Shown here piece by piece: positions 21,834 to 30,518 of a DNA stretch of 64,000 bases. Numbering within the stretch: the first letter of the stretch is position 1; every line of letters starts with the position of its first letter. The stretch is taken from positions 5,580,001 to 5,644,000 of the forward strand of contig NZ_JACHDO010000001.1 of NCBI RefSeq assembly GCF_014201115.1. The letters are read 5' to 3'. A program made the translations under genes and the position numbers. Under the pieces are notes generated by a model, which saw nothing but the letters and a program-made list of their open reading frames with translations, made no database searches and was not told where the DNA came from. The DNA comes from Nocardiopsis metallicus (lineage in GTDB: Bacteria > Actinomycetota > Actinomycetes > Streptosporangiales > Streptosporangiaceae).

Positions 21834-22327
21834 GAGGAACCCGGAACCTGTGGGCCGGGTGGGGGCGGTGGCGCAAGCGGCGCCCCTTCCTGGGGGGCCT
21901 GCTGATGATCCTCGCGGGGATCGAGATGGTCCTGATCACCCAGATACCGGTCCAGATGATGGTCTACCTCGGTGTCGGTGCGGTGTCCACGCTCGTGTTC
22001 AGCGGAATGCTGGTCGTCCTCGGGCTGGTCACCTGGTTCACCCCGAACCAGCACATGATCACCGGCAGCTTCGCCGGGTTCATCGCGCTGGGCGCGCTGA
22101 TCCTGTCCAACCTCGGCGGTCTCGTGATCGGAACCCTGCTGGCCCTGGCCGGAGGCGGGCTCGCCTTCGCCTGGCGGCCGGTCGCCCGGCCCCCGCGCGA
22201 ACGGAGGGGTCGGCGCCGCAGGCGGGCGCAGGAACAGGAGCGGGGCACGGAGGAAGGCATGGCTGAAAGCACGGACCAGACGGACAGGACCGAGCCCCTG
22301 CCTCCGGTCGCACGGTCCGAGGGCTGA
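21824..22327 (+). CDS. DUF6114 family integral membrane protein
   Basis: A 167-residue protein with about four membrane helices (residues 22-115) beginning after RRPFLGGLLMILAGIEM, and a basic then acidic soluble C-terminal tail (RRGRRRRRAQEQERGTEEGM). The GTG start at 21824 overlaps the upstream gene by 10 bases, so the two proteins are translationally coupled and probably form a complex in the membrane. Function unknown. Confidence 0.82.
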   Translation: MLLRGTRNLWAGWGRWRKRRPFLGGLLMILAGIEMVLITQIPVQMMVYLGVGAVSTLVFSGMLVVLGLVTWFTPNQHMITGSFAGFIALGALILSNLGGLVIGTLLALAGGGLAFAWRPVARPPRERRGRRRRRAQEQERGTEEGMAESTDQTDRTEPLPPVARSEG

Positions 22328-22532
22328 CTCGCACATCGGGTCGGTTCCACCGGGCGATCGACTGATCGGCCGGGGCGTGCGGGAGCTCCTACCCCGCCCG
22401 CGTGGCCCCGGTTCCCTGTCAGGCAAGTGACGTCTACCTACGTCGGCGCGTACCCAACCCCCGTTGCGCCGGGCGTCCGCTTCGCGTGCCGCCCGGCCGC
22501 CACGCACAAGCCGCAAAAACCAAGGAGTACCC

Positions 22533-23204
22533 ATGTCGGTTCCGCGACCGAGATCCCGCAACCGCTCCTTCCTCGCCGTCGCCGCGGCCGGAACGCTCGT
22601 CCTGGCCTGGGGCGGCACCGCCCTGGCTGCCCAGCAGGGCCCGACCACGGTCGAGCCCGCCGGGGCCGCCTTCTCCGCCGAGCTCGTCGGCTCGGCCGTC
22701 TTCACCGCCGGAGACGTCACGATCACCTGCGACGTGTCGACCAGCGCCCCGGGGGACGGCAACAACCTGGTCCCCGAAGCCCCCGACAACCACAACCCCG
22801 ACGGCGCCGTCGGCGGTCCCATCAACGCCCCGGACTTCACCGACTGCACGACCAACGTCTTCCTCGTGAACGCGACCGTCACCGTGAACGACCCCGTGTG
22901 GCAGATGACGATGCGGCACGGGTCCCCCTCCGTCGCGACCATGCTGGTCCCGGCCGCGGGGATCGTGGTGAGCACGTCCGGGTTGGCCACCTGCACCGCG
23001 ACGGTCAGCCCTGATGGCGACGCGCCGATCGAGGGCGAGTGGACCAACGGCGATCCCGTGTCCTCGCTGGCCTTCGACACCACGACACCGGTCTCGGTGG
23101 AGGGCGGTTTCGGCTGCCCGAACACGAACGAGGCCGGGTTCAGCGCCACCTACGCGGTGACCAACGCGGACGACCCCGCCGCTCCGATCACGGTGAGCGG
23201 CTGA
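22533..23204 (+). CDS. Secreted protein of unknown function
   Basis: A 223-residue protein with a Sec signal peptide (basic RPRSRNRS, hydrophobic core, cleavage near TALA-AQQ). The mature part is rich in Thr, Val, Asp and Pro with four cysteines (ITCDVS, TDCTTN, ATCTAT, FGCPN), suggesting two disulphides in a beta-rich fold. AAGGAG stands 5 bases before the ATG. It follows the DUF6230-DUF6114 pair after 205 bp and may work with it at the cell surface. No family recognised. Confidence 0.75.
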   Translation: MSVPRPRSRNRSFLAVAAAGTLVLAWGGTALAAQQGPTTVEPAGAAFSAELVGSAVFTAGDVTITCDVSTSAPGDGNNLVPEAPDNHNPDGAVGGPINAPDFTDCTTNVFLVNATVTVNDPVWQMTMRHGSPSVATMLVPAAGIVVSTSGLATCTATVSPDGDAPIEGEWTNGDPVSSLAFDTTTPVSVEGGFGCPNTNEAGFSATYAVTNADDPAAPITVSG

Positions 23205-23233
23205 ACCGCTGACCCCTGTTCCTGACCGCTGAG

Positions 23234-23275
23234 AGGGGGCGGGGCCAGCGCGCCCGACCGTGTTGGCCCGGCCCC
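23234..23275 (+). terminator. Terminator after the secreted-protein gene
   Basis: GGGGGCGGGGCCA pairs with TGGCCCGGCCCCC with one mismatch, 30 bases after the stop. A further quasi-palindrome (ACTAC-N6-GTAGT) near 23296-23312 may be an operator for the next gene. Confidence 0.65.
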
Positions 23276-23442
23276 CGTCACTCTCCCGGGTGACAACTAC
23301 GCGCGGGTAGTCACTCACCCGGTGAAGAAGAAACTCCGTGTCCGCCTCGCCTACGGTCGCAGTACTCCGTGGAGTCACGAGGCGAAGGCTCCCCGGAGGG
23401 CGCGGACCGCTTCGCCCGGACCCGTAGAACCCCGGAGACCCC

Positions 23443-25116
23443 ATGGCGTCCCAAGCCAGCAGCCCGCCCACGCCGTCCGGCCCGTCCTCGAACGCGCCCG
23501 CTCCGTCCAAGCTGCGCCACACCCTCAGGGTGGTGCGGGTCCTGGTGAGAGCCGGGGTGCTCTCTCCCGCCCGCCCGGACAAGATCGTCCGTCAGTTGCG
23601 GGCGTTGAGGACATGGGGCGCGACCATCGCGGGCGGGTACGCCGCCGCCGGTGAGCGTGTGCCCGACCAGGTTTCGGTGGTCGACGAGGCCGGGAGCACG
23701 ACCTTCGGCGAGATGAACCTGCTCGGACGCCAGCTCGCCCGCGAACTGCACCGCATGGGTGTGCGGCAGGGGTCCCGGGTGGGGCTGCTGTGCCGCAACC
23801 ACGGCGGGATGGTTCAGGCAGCCGTCGCCTGTGGCCGGCTGGGCGCGGACACGGTGCTGCTGAACACCGGGCTGGCGGCCGGTCAGCTGCTGGACGTGGT
23901 GAGGCGGAACGAGGTGTCGCTGCTCATCGCGGACGCCGAGTTCGAGGAGCTGTACAAGGAGCTGCCGCCGGAGATCCCCCGGGTGACGGCGTGGGGCGAG
24001 CCGAGTGTTCCGGGGCCCCGGATCCCGACCGAGGCGAAGGACTCCGCGGAGGCGGATCCGGAGCCGCCGGAGCGGCCGGGGAAACTGATCGTGCTGACCT
24101 CGGGGACGACGGGTACACCGAAGGGCGCTCGCCGTCCCACGCCGAAGGGGCCGCAGGACGCGGCCTCGGTGCTGTCCCGGATCCCGTTGAACTCCAAGGA
24201 TCGAATCCTGGTGTCGGCGCCGGTCTTCCACACCTGGGGGCTGGCCGGGCTGCAGCTGGGGATGTCGATGCGGGCGACCCTGGTCATGCGCAGGCTGTTC
24301 GAGCCGGAGGACGCGCTGCGGACGATCCAGGAGCAGCGGTGTACGGCGCTGTTCGCGGTGCCGGTGATGCTGCGGCGGATCATGGACCTGCCCCGGGAGA
24401 CACGGGACCGGTACGACACCTCGTCGCTGCGGATCGTGGCGTGCAGCGGTTCGGCGATGAGCCCGCAGCTGATCAGCGACTTCATGGACGCGTTCGGGGA
24501 CGTGGTCTACAACCTCTACGGGTCGACGGAGGTGTCATGGGCGACCATCGCGACCCCGCAGGACCTGCGGTTGGCACCGACCACCGCGGGGCGGCCGCCG
24601 CTGGGGACCCGGATCGCGGTGCTCGACGACCGGGGCGAGGAGGTAGCGCGGGGGAGCAAGGGCGCGATCCACGTCGGCAACGAGATGCTCTTCGACGGCT
24701 ACACCAACGGCAACACCAAGCGGATGGCCGACGGGCTGATGGAGACCGGCGACCGGGGTTACGTCGACGCGCACGGGTTGCTGCACGTGGCCGGACGGGA
24801 CGACGACATGATCGTCTCGGGTGGTGAGAACGTCTTCCCCCGTCCGGTGGAGGAGGCGATCGTGACGATGCCCGCGGTGCGGGAGGTGGTGGTGACCGGT
24901 GTCCCGGACGAGGAGTTCGGGCAGCGGTTCGCGGCCTACGTGGTGCCGTATGAGGGTTCCTCAGTGGACCCGAACGAGCTCCGGATGCACGTGCGCGAGG
25001 TGCTGGGCCGGTTCTCGGTGCCGCGTGACGTGGTGGTGCTGGGGGAGCTGCCGCGCAACGCCACCGGGAAGGTGGTCAAGCGGCGGCTGCCGAGCAGTCT
25101 GCCGAAGCAGGAGTAG
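23443..25116 (+). CDS. Acyl-CoA synthetase (AMP-forming), FadD2/FadD12-like
   Basis: A 557-residue member of the ANL superfamily. Motif A3 is LTSGTTGTPKGARR (about 224-237), A5 YGSTE, A7 GDRGYVDAHG, A8 hinge near GRDDDMIVSGGENVFP, and the catalytic Lys of A10 in NATGKVVKRRL. It should activate a fatty or aromatic acid as acyl-AMP and transfer it to CoA. The N-terminal 60 residues are a basic extension typical of actinobacterial FadD2-like enzymes. Substrate unknown. CCGGAG precedes the ATG. Confidence 0.9.
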   Translation: MASQASSPPTPSGPSSNAPAPSKLRHTLRVVRVLVRAGVLSPARPDKIVRQLRALRTWGATIAGGYAAAGERVPDQVSVVDEAGSTTFGEMNLLGRQLARELHRMGVRQGSRVGLLCRNHGGMVQAAVACGRLGADTVLLNTGLAAGQLLDVVRRNEVSLLIADAEFEELYKELPPEIPRVTAWGEPSVPGPRIPTEAKDSAEADPEPPERPGKLIVLTSGTTGTPKGARRPTPKGPQDAASVLSRIPLNSKDRILVSAPVFHTWGLAGLQLGMSMRATLVMRRLFEPEDALRTIQEQRCTALFAVPVMLRRIMDLPRETRDRYDTSSLRIVACSGSAMSPQLISDFMDAFGDVVYNLYGSTEVSWATIATPQDLRLAPTTAGRPPLGTRIAVLDDRGEEVARGSKGAIHVGNEMLFDGYTNGNTKRMADGLMETGDRGYVDAHGLLHVAGRDDDMIVSGGENVFPRPVEEAIVTMPAVREVVVTGVPDEEFGQRFAAYVVPYEGSSVDPNELRMHVREVLGRFSVPRDVVVLGELPRNATGKVVKRRLPSSLPKQE

Positions 25117-25166
25117 CGGCGCGGCCCGCTTCCGCGGCCAGCCGCCACGAACCTCGATGTTCGCGT

Positions 25167-25200
25167 GACGACGCCGGTGCCGCAGCGCGTCGGCGTCGTC
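25167..25200. terminator. Hairpin downstream of the acyl-CoA synthetase
   Basis: GACGACGCCG (25167-25176) pairs with CGGCGTCGTC (25191-25200) around a 14-nt loop, 50 bases after the stop codon. Confidence 0.7.
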
Positions 25201-25304
25201 GTGTACTCGCCTGCAACCCTCTGTCCCCGTTGTCCATTTTTCACTCGTGCGCAAGGTAATTGTGGGCTTTGACATCGGGTGCGTGGTTACTACGATGATG
25301 ACTG

Positions 25305-25790
25305 ATGCCCGAGCGACCCCCCGCCCCCGTGGGCGACTTCGAACTTCCGGCAGTCGACGAGCAGATGTGCTTCGCGCTGTACGCGGCCTCGCGTGCCGTC
25401 ACGAACCTCTACCGCCCGCTGCTGGACCCGCTCGGCCTGACCTACCCGCAGTATCTCGTGATGATGCTCCTGTGGGAACGCGGGGAGTGCGCGGTCAAGG
25501 AGATCGGTGCGGTGCTGCAGCTCGACTACGGCACGCTCACCCCGCTGCTCAAACGCCTGGAGACCAACGGCCTCCTGCGACGGGACCGCGACCCCGCCGA
25601 CGAACGCTCGGTGCTGGTGACCACCACCGAGGAGGGGGCCGCGCTGCGAGCGCGCACCCGGGGCATCCCGGAGGCCATCGGGCGGGTCATCGACCTCCCT
25701 GAGGAGGAGTTCGAGGCCACCAGACTCGCGTTGCGGCGGCTGACCTCCCACGTGCTGGCGGGCGAGGCCCGCGTCAGCGAGGAGACCTAG
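25305..25790 (+). CDS. MarR-family regulator of the OhrR type
   Basis: A 161-residue winged-helix protein. The stretch DEQMCFALYAASRAVTNLYRP followed by LGLTYPQYLVMMLLWE is the OhrR signature, with the peroxide-sensing cysteine at Cys22 conserved. OhrR represses an organic hydroperoxide reductase (ohr) until Cys22 is oxidised. No ohr gene is adjacent here, so its target may be the acyl-CoA synthetase, itself, or a distant gene. Start ATG at 25305. Confidence 0.9.
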   Translation: MPERPPAPVGDFELPAVDEQMCFALYAASRAVTNLYRPLLDPLGLTYPQYLVMMLLWERGECAVKEIGAVLQLDYGTLTPLLKRLETNGLLRRDRDPADERSVLVTTTEEGAALRARTRGIPEAIGRVIDLPEEEFEATRLALRRLTSHVLAGEARVSEET

Positions 25791-25872
25791 GGCGACCCCA
25801 CCGCGTGGGCGCCGTTCGGAGGAGGGGCACCACGGGGGTCGTGCCCGCCCCGGGACCAGGGGAGGGGAAACC

Positions 25873-25902
25873 GTGCGGGCGGGCTGGAAAGCCCGCCCGC
25901 AC
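25873..25902 (+). terminator. Terminator after the OhrR-like gene
   Basis: A 13-bp perfect stem (25873-25885 with 25890-25902) with a GGAA tetraloop, followed shortly by cttttcc. Confidence 0.88.
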
Positions 25903-25938
25903 CGGCTTTTCCGGGGTTCTTCGGGTTACCGTGGTCAC

Positions 25939-26169
25939 ATGTCGATATGGGCGTCAGACAACCGCAACGGCCACGTCCGCGAGGCCCTGACCCTCCTGCT
26001 GTCCCAGGGGGTGATCGACGACTTCCGGATCCGTCCGGACGACGAGTTCCCCTTCCGGGTTCAGGTGCCGGCCGGGATCATCCCGATGACCGAGCATCAG
26101 GCCGCGCACTTCGCCCTGGGCGCCGCGACCGCGCACTTCGGCGACCTGGCCCGCGACGGAGCGCCCTAG
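25939..26169 (+). CDS. Small protein of unknown function (76 residues)
   Basis: A compact acidic protein starting MSIWASDNRNGHVREALTLL, with features such as VIDDFRIRPDDEFPFRVQVP. No signal or membrane segment. GC-rich third positions support coding. Its 3' end overlaps the convergent esterase gene by 4 bp. A strong terminator upstream means it has its own promoter. Family not recognised. Confidence 0.65.
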   Translation: MSIWASDNRNGHVREALTLLLSQGVIDDFRIRPDDEFPFRVQVPAGIIPMTEHQAAHFALGAATAHFGDLARDGAP

Positions 26170-27440
26170 CAGCCGCCCGGGGTGAGCTCCCAGTAGCCCG
26201 GTACGGTCTCGGTCACCGAGGTCGTGACCGCGACGTTCCAGAGTCCGAGCAGGTCGTCGGAGCCCAGAGCGTAGGCGTTTCCGACCCGGTGTTCGGCGCG
26301 TCCGTCGCTGACGTGCGCGTAGTTGCTGGCGGTCACGCACTCACCGGCGGGCGGGTCCGTGGGCTCCTCCGTCGGCGGGTCCGTGGGCTCCTCCGTGGGC
26401 GGGTCGGTCGGTTCCTCCGTGGGCGGGTCGGTGGGCTCTCCGCCGGCAGGGCCCCCGATGCCCCAGAACTGGGCGGTGTAGCCGGTGGAGCAGACGGTGT
26501 CGAGGAAGTAGGCGCCCGCCGTTCCGCAGCCCGCGGGCGGGTCGACGGGGGTGCCGTGGCCCATTCCGGAGACGGAGAAGTACGCGACCGCCGCGTCGCC
26601 CGCGCCGCCACCGTAGTACTCGGCCGTGGTGGAGCCGGGCAGGCTCACCGTGCTGTCGGGGGTGGTGGGCAGATCCCACGCGTTCACCCACTGGGCCGTG
26701 CTGGCGTCGCCGTTGGCCGGGGCCACCGTGGTGTCCGACGTGCCGTGCCAGACCGCCACCCGGGGCAGGCCGGCGCCGTCGGGGAGTTTGGCGCGGACCC
26801 GGTCGCCCCACTGCTCGGGTGTCTGGGTCTTGCCGGGGTTCATGCAGATGAAGGCGTCGACCATGCTGGTGGCGCAGCCGACCGGGATGCCCGCGACGAT
26901 ACTGCCGCCCGCGAAGAGGTCGGGGTAGGCGGCGAGGAGTTCGGCGGCCATGGCGCCTCCCGCGGACAGACCCGAGACGTACACCCGGTCGGCGTCCAGG
27001 CCGTGTTCAGCGACGGCGTGCCGCACCATCGAGGCCACCGACTGCGCCTCCCCGGAGCCCCGGGCCACGTCGCCGGACTCGAACCAGTTGAAGCAGCCGG
27101 TGGCGTTGTTGGCTCTGCTCTGTTCGGCGTAGACGAGGGCGAGGCCGGACTCCTCGGCCTGTTCGGCCCAGCCGGAGTGCCGGTGGTAGGCGGCGGCGTC
27201 CTGGGCGCAGCCGTGCAGGAGCACGACCAGGGGAGCACCCGCGGGGAGGGCGTCGGGTACGTACTCGTACATGGCGAGGTTGCCGGGGTCGGCGCCGAAG
27301 GAGGGCACCGGGGCGAGTTCGGCGGCCGAGGCGCGCGGCGCGGCGACGACCAGGGCGGCCGCGGTCAGCAGCAGGACGGCGGCCAGGACGAGAAGTACGG
27401 GCAGGGGTCTCAGGGCTGGGGAGTGAGTGGGGGAGTGCAT
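26166..27440 (-). CDS. Secreted PHB depolymerase-family esterase
   Basis: A 424-residue exoenzyme: signal peptide with cleavage near ASAA (about 38-40), then an alpha/beta-hydrolase domain of the PHB-depolymerase/CE1 esterase family. The lipase box is GLSAGG (Ser159), with candidate Asp236 (GTSDTTV) and His295 (GMGHGT); LHGCAQD (74-80) forms the oxyanion-hole region. A linker of four EPTDPPTE repeats (about 335-363) leads to a C-terminal domain (about 365-424, ECVTASNYAHV ... ELTPGGC) that probably binds substrate. It should hydrolyse poly(3-hydroxybutyrate) or a similar ester outside the cell; CE1 relatives also include feruloyl and acetylxylan esterases. The divergent 3-hydroxybutyrate dehydrogenase favours PHB. 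Confidence 0.85.
   Translation of the reverse strand: MHSPTHSPALRPLPVLLVLAAVLLLTAAALVVAAPRASAAELAPVPSFGADPGNLAMYEYVPDALPAGAPLVVLLHGCAQDAAAYHRHSGWAEQAEESGLALVYAEQSRANNATGCFNWFESGDVARGSGEAQSVASMVRHAVAEHGLDADRVYVSGLSAGGAMAAELLAAYPDLFAGGSIVAGIPVGCATSMVDAFICMNPGKTQTPEQWGDRVRAKLPDGAGLPRVAVWHGTSDTTVAPANGDASTAQWVNAWDLPTTPDSTVSLPGSTTAEYYGGGAGDAAVAYFSVSGMGHGTPVDPPAGCGTAGAYFLDTVCSTGYTAQFWGIGGPAGGEPTDPPTEEPTDPPTEEPTDPPTEEPTDPPAGECVTASNYAHVSDGRAEHRVGNAYALGSDDLLGLWNVAVTTSVTETVPGYWELTPGGC
26350..26438 (-). repeat. Four copies of a 24-bp in-frame repeat (linker)
   Basis: This encodes the EPTDPPTE linker between catalytic and C-terminal domains of the esterase; copies differ at a few positions. Such Pro/Thr linkers are common in multidomain exoenzymes. 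Confidence 0.85.
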
Positions 27441-27675
27441 GGTGCGGCTCCGGGATCGGACGGTGAGCGGGGGGAGGTTCGGCCGAACCGGTGCCCCGAA
27501 GCCTAGAGTCGAAGTGGCCCGCGCACCATGTAGGAGGGACTCTGGTCACCTACCCCTGGCCCGTGGGAAGTCCACAGTCGCCTTTCCCCGCATGGGCGAG
27601 GGCCACATGTGCGCCGCCGGGGGTGTGTTCCCATGCCCTATCCCCCGGGATGCGGGCCCGGCCTAGTTTTCTGGC

Positions 27676-28533
27676 ATGACGACGCACGAGTTCCTGCCGG
27701 ACACCGCGCGGCAGGCCCCCGGTTCCCCCGCCGACGACTCCGCGCCCTCCGGCCGGGTCGACCCCGCCCCGCCCCCGCACACCACGCGGGTCGACCTGAC
27801 CGGAAGGACCGCGCTGGTGACCGGGGCGGCCGGCGGGATCGGCCGGGCGTGCGCGCTGCGCCTGTCCGCCGCCGGGGCCGACGTCCGGCTGGCCGACATC
27901 GACGGACCCGCCCTCGCCGAACTCGCCGAACAGGGTGTGGGCGAGGCGGTCCAGCTAGACCTGACCGACCTGGACGCGGCCGAGGCGGCGGCCCGGGGCG
28001 CGGACATCGTGGTGAACAACGCCGGGGTGCAGACGGTCTCCCCCGTGCAGGACTTCCCTCCGGAGCGTTTCTCCCTCATCCTTCGACTCATGGTCGAATC
28101 ACCGTTCCGCGTGGTGCGCGGGGCCCTGCCGCACATGTACGAGCGGGGGTGGGGCCGGGTCGTCAACATCTCCTCGGTGCACGGGCTGCGCGCCTCCGCC
28201 TACAAGTCGGCGTACGTGGCGGCCAAGCACGGGCTGGAGGGCTTCTCGAAGGTGGTCGCGCTGGAGGGCGCGCCGCACGGGGTGACCTCCAACTGCGTGA
28301 ACCCCGGCTACGTGCGGACCGCTCTGGTGGAGCGGCAGATCGCGGACCAGGCCGAGGCGCACGGCATCCCCGAGGAGCAGGTGGTGTCGGAGGTGCTGCT
28401 GGCCCGCAGCCCGGTGAAGCGGTTGATCGAACCGTACGAGGTCGCCGAGATGGTCGCCTACCTGTGCTCCGACGACGCCTCGTTCGTCAACGGGGCGTCC
28501 CTGCCCATCGACGGAGCTTGGAGTTCGAGCTGA
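27676..28533 (+). CDS. SDR oxidoreductase, 3-hydroxybutyrate dehydrogenase type
   Basis: A 285-residue classical short-chain dehydrogenase with a 40-residue disordered N-terminal extension. The cofactor motif is TGAAGGIG (49-56), the NNAG motif is at 114-117, and the catalytic set is Ser166/167, Tyr180 and Lys184. The segment HGLRASAYKSAYVAAKHG is characteristic of D-3-hydroxybutyrate dehydrogenases. It would oxidise 3-hydroxybutyrate to acetoacetate with NAD. It is divergent from the PHB-depolymerase gene and overlaps the downstream regulator, suggesting joint expression. Confidence 0.87.
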   Translation: MTTHEFLPDTARQAPGSPADDSAPSGRVDPAPPPHTTRVDLTGRTALVTGAAGGIGRACALRLSAAGADVRLADIDGPALAELAEQGVGEAVQLDLTDLDAAEAAARGADIVVNNAGVQTVSPVQDFPPERFSLILRLMVESPFRVVRGALPHMYERGWGRVVNISSVHGLRASAYKSAYVAAKHGLEGFSKVVALEGAPHGVTSNCVNPGYVRTALVERQIADQAEAHGIPEEQVVSEVLLARSPVKRLIEPYEVAEMVAYLCSDDASFVNGASLPIDGAWSSS

Positions 28534-30518
28534 ACACCACCCCTGACCCCCAGGACACCTCCCCCGAGAGGTCGGGGGCCGAGCAGCAGGCGCTCTTCCT
28601 GGAACTGCTGCTGCGCGACGCGCCGGCCGTGGAGTACGAGCGGCCGGTGCTTCGCGCGCGCTCCGGCGGTGCGGACGGCACGACGGTCGCGGCCCTGGAG
28701 AACGCCAAGCTGGCCGCGCTTCGGGTGCGAACGGTGCTGCGGGACCGGCAGCGGCGCGAGTCGGAGCTGAGCGCGCTGTTCGAGACCGCCAACGACCTGG
28801 CCGGGATGCGCAGCCTGGACCAGGTGCTGCGGGCGATCGTGGAGCGGGCCCGGCACCTGCTGGGGACGGACGTCGCCTATCTGACGCTGAGCGACCCGGA
28901 GGCGGGCGACACCTACATGCGGGTGACGTCGGGGTCGGTCTCCGCCACCTTCCAACGGGTGCGGCTGGCGCACGGCAAAGGGCTGGGCGGGCTGGTGGCG
29001 AGCACGTCGCTGCCGTACGTGACCGCCAACTACTTCACGGACCCGCGCTTCGAGCACGCCGAGAACATCGACCACGCGGTGCGCGAGGAGGGACTGGTGG
29101 CCATCCTGGGCGTGCCGCTGAAGATGAACGGGCGCGGGGTGGGGGTGCTGTTCGCGGCCAACCGGCGGGAGCGCCCCTTCGCGCACTCGGAGGTGGCTCT
29201 GCTGTCGTCGCTGGCCACGCACGCGGCGATCGCGATCGACAACGCCAACCTCATCGACGACACCCGCAGGGCCCTGGACGAGCTGCACACCGTCAACGAG
29301 CGCCTGCAACGGCACACCGCCTCGGTGGAGCGGTCGGCGGCCGCGCACGACCGGTTCACCGACCTCGTGCTCGGCGGGGGCGGGGTGCGGGAGGTCGCGG
29401 CGGCGGTGGCCGAGGTGCTGGGCGGCGCGGTGCGCATCCACGACCGCACCTCGGACGTGTCGCTGACCGCCGTGCCCGACGGCGGGGCGGGCGAGCCCGC
29501 GCCCGGCGGGGACCCCCTGACGGAGGGGGACGAAGAACTCGCCGAGGCGGCGCGCTCCTCCCTGGCCAGCGGCCGGGCGGTTGCCGTGGGCGGGGCCTGG
29601 GTGGCCGCGGCCGCGGCGGGCGCCGAGCCGCTGGGCACCCTCGTACTGCGCGGGGTGGAGCTGGACAGCACCGACCAGCGGGTCCTGGAGCGGGCCGCGA
29701 TGGTGACCGCCCTGCTGCTGCTCATCCGCCGTTCGGTGAGCGAGACCGAGCACCGGGTGCGCGGCGACCTGCTCAACGAACTCCTGGAAGTGCCCGCGCG
29801 CGATCCGGTATCGCTGCGTCAACGGGCGGCCCTGCTCCACGCCGACCTGGACACCCCGCACGTGCTGGTGGTGGCCGAGGCTCCCGGGGCGGACCCGCAG
29901 CGGTTGCGTTCGGCCGCGGCCTTCGCGGCCGAGACCACCGGGGGGCTGGTGGCCACCCGGGGCGGTCGGCTGGTGCTGGCCCTGCCCGGTTCGGACCCCT
30001 CGGAGGCGGGGCGCCAGGTGACGGCGGAACTCGCGGCAGCCGCCAACGGGCCGGTGACCGCCGGTCTGGCCGGGCCGACCCGGGGCCCGGAGACCTTCCG
30101 GGACTCGTTCACAGAGGCGGCGCGGTGCCTGCAGACGCTGCGGGCCCTGGGCCGGGAGGGGGACTCCGCCACCACCGACGACCTCGGTTTCTCCGGGCTG
30201 CTACTGAGCCAGAACCGCGACGTGCCAGGGTTCGTGACCGCCTCCCTGGGGCCGCTGCTGGAGTACGACGCCAAGCGGGGCACCCTGCTGGTGGAGACGC
30301 TGCGCGCCTACTTCGCGGCCGGGGGCAACCTGTCCCGCGCCAAGGACGACCTGCACATCCACGTGAACACGGTGGCGCAGCGCCTGGAACGGATCGGTCA
30401 GCTGATCGGGGCCGACTGGCAGCACCCCGACCGCGCGCTGGAACTACAGCTCGCCCTCCACCTGCACGGTCTGCTCGACAAGGGCGTGGACCTGCTCGGC
30501 GACCAGGGCGGCGGTTGA
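28518..30518 (+). CDS. GAF-domain PucR-family transcriptional regulator
   Basis: A 666-residue regulator: GAF domain around residues 90-240 (ELSALFETANDLAGMRSLDQVL, YLTLSDPEAGDTYMRV, ILGVPLKMNGRGVGVLFAANR), a middle region, then a C-terminal PucR HTH (HTH_30) in the last 70 residues (LVETLRAYFAAGGNLSRAKD, HIHVNTVAQRLERIG). Relatives control catabolic operons in response to small molecules. The start is uncertain: no ATG lies near, so TTG at 28518 or CTG at 28530 is likely, overlapping the dehydrogenase end by about 16 bp. Its 3' end overlaps the convergent hydrolase by 75 bp. Confidence 0.85.
   Translation: MEFELNTTPDPQDTSPERSGAEQQALFLELLLRDAPAVEYERPVLRARSGGADGTTVAALENAKLAALRVRTVLRDRQRRESELSALFETANDLAGMRSLDQVLRAIVERARHLLGTDVAYLTLSDPEAGDTYMRVTSGSVSATFQRVRLAHGKGLGGLVASTSLPYVTANYFTDPRFEHAENIDHAVREEGLVAILGVPLKMNGRGVGVLFAANRRERPFAHSEVALLSSLATHAAIAIDNANLIDDTRRALDELHTVNERLQRHTASVERSAAAHDRFTDLVLGGGGVREVAAAVAEVLGGAVRIHDRTSDVSLTAVPDGGAGEPAPGGDPLTEGDEELAEAARSSLASGRAVAVGGAWVAAAAAGAEPLGTLVLRGVELDSTDQRVLERAAMVTALLLLIRRSVSETEHRVRGDLLNELLEVPARDPVSLRQRAALLHADLDTPHVLVVAEAPGADPQRLRSAAAFAAETTGGLVATRGGRLVLALPGSDPSEAGRQVTAELAAAANGPVTAGLAGPTRGPETFRDSFTEAARCLQTLRALGREGDSATTDDLGFSGLLLSQNRDVPGFVTASLGPLLEYDAKRGTLLVETLRAYFAAGGNLSRAKDDLHIHVNTVAQRLERIGQLIGADWQHPDRALELQLALHLHGLLDKGVDLLGDQGGG

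Noticed and set aside
27609-30518. A single 969-codon frame covering the dehydrogenase and PucR-like regions
   Set aside because: The first 300 codons are an out-of-frame reading of the SDR gene; only the part from about 28518 matches a regulator.
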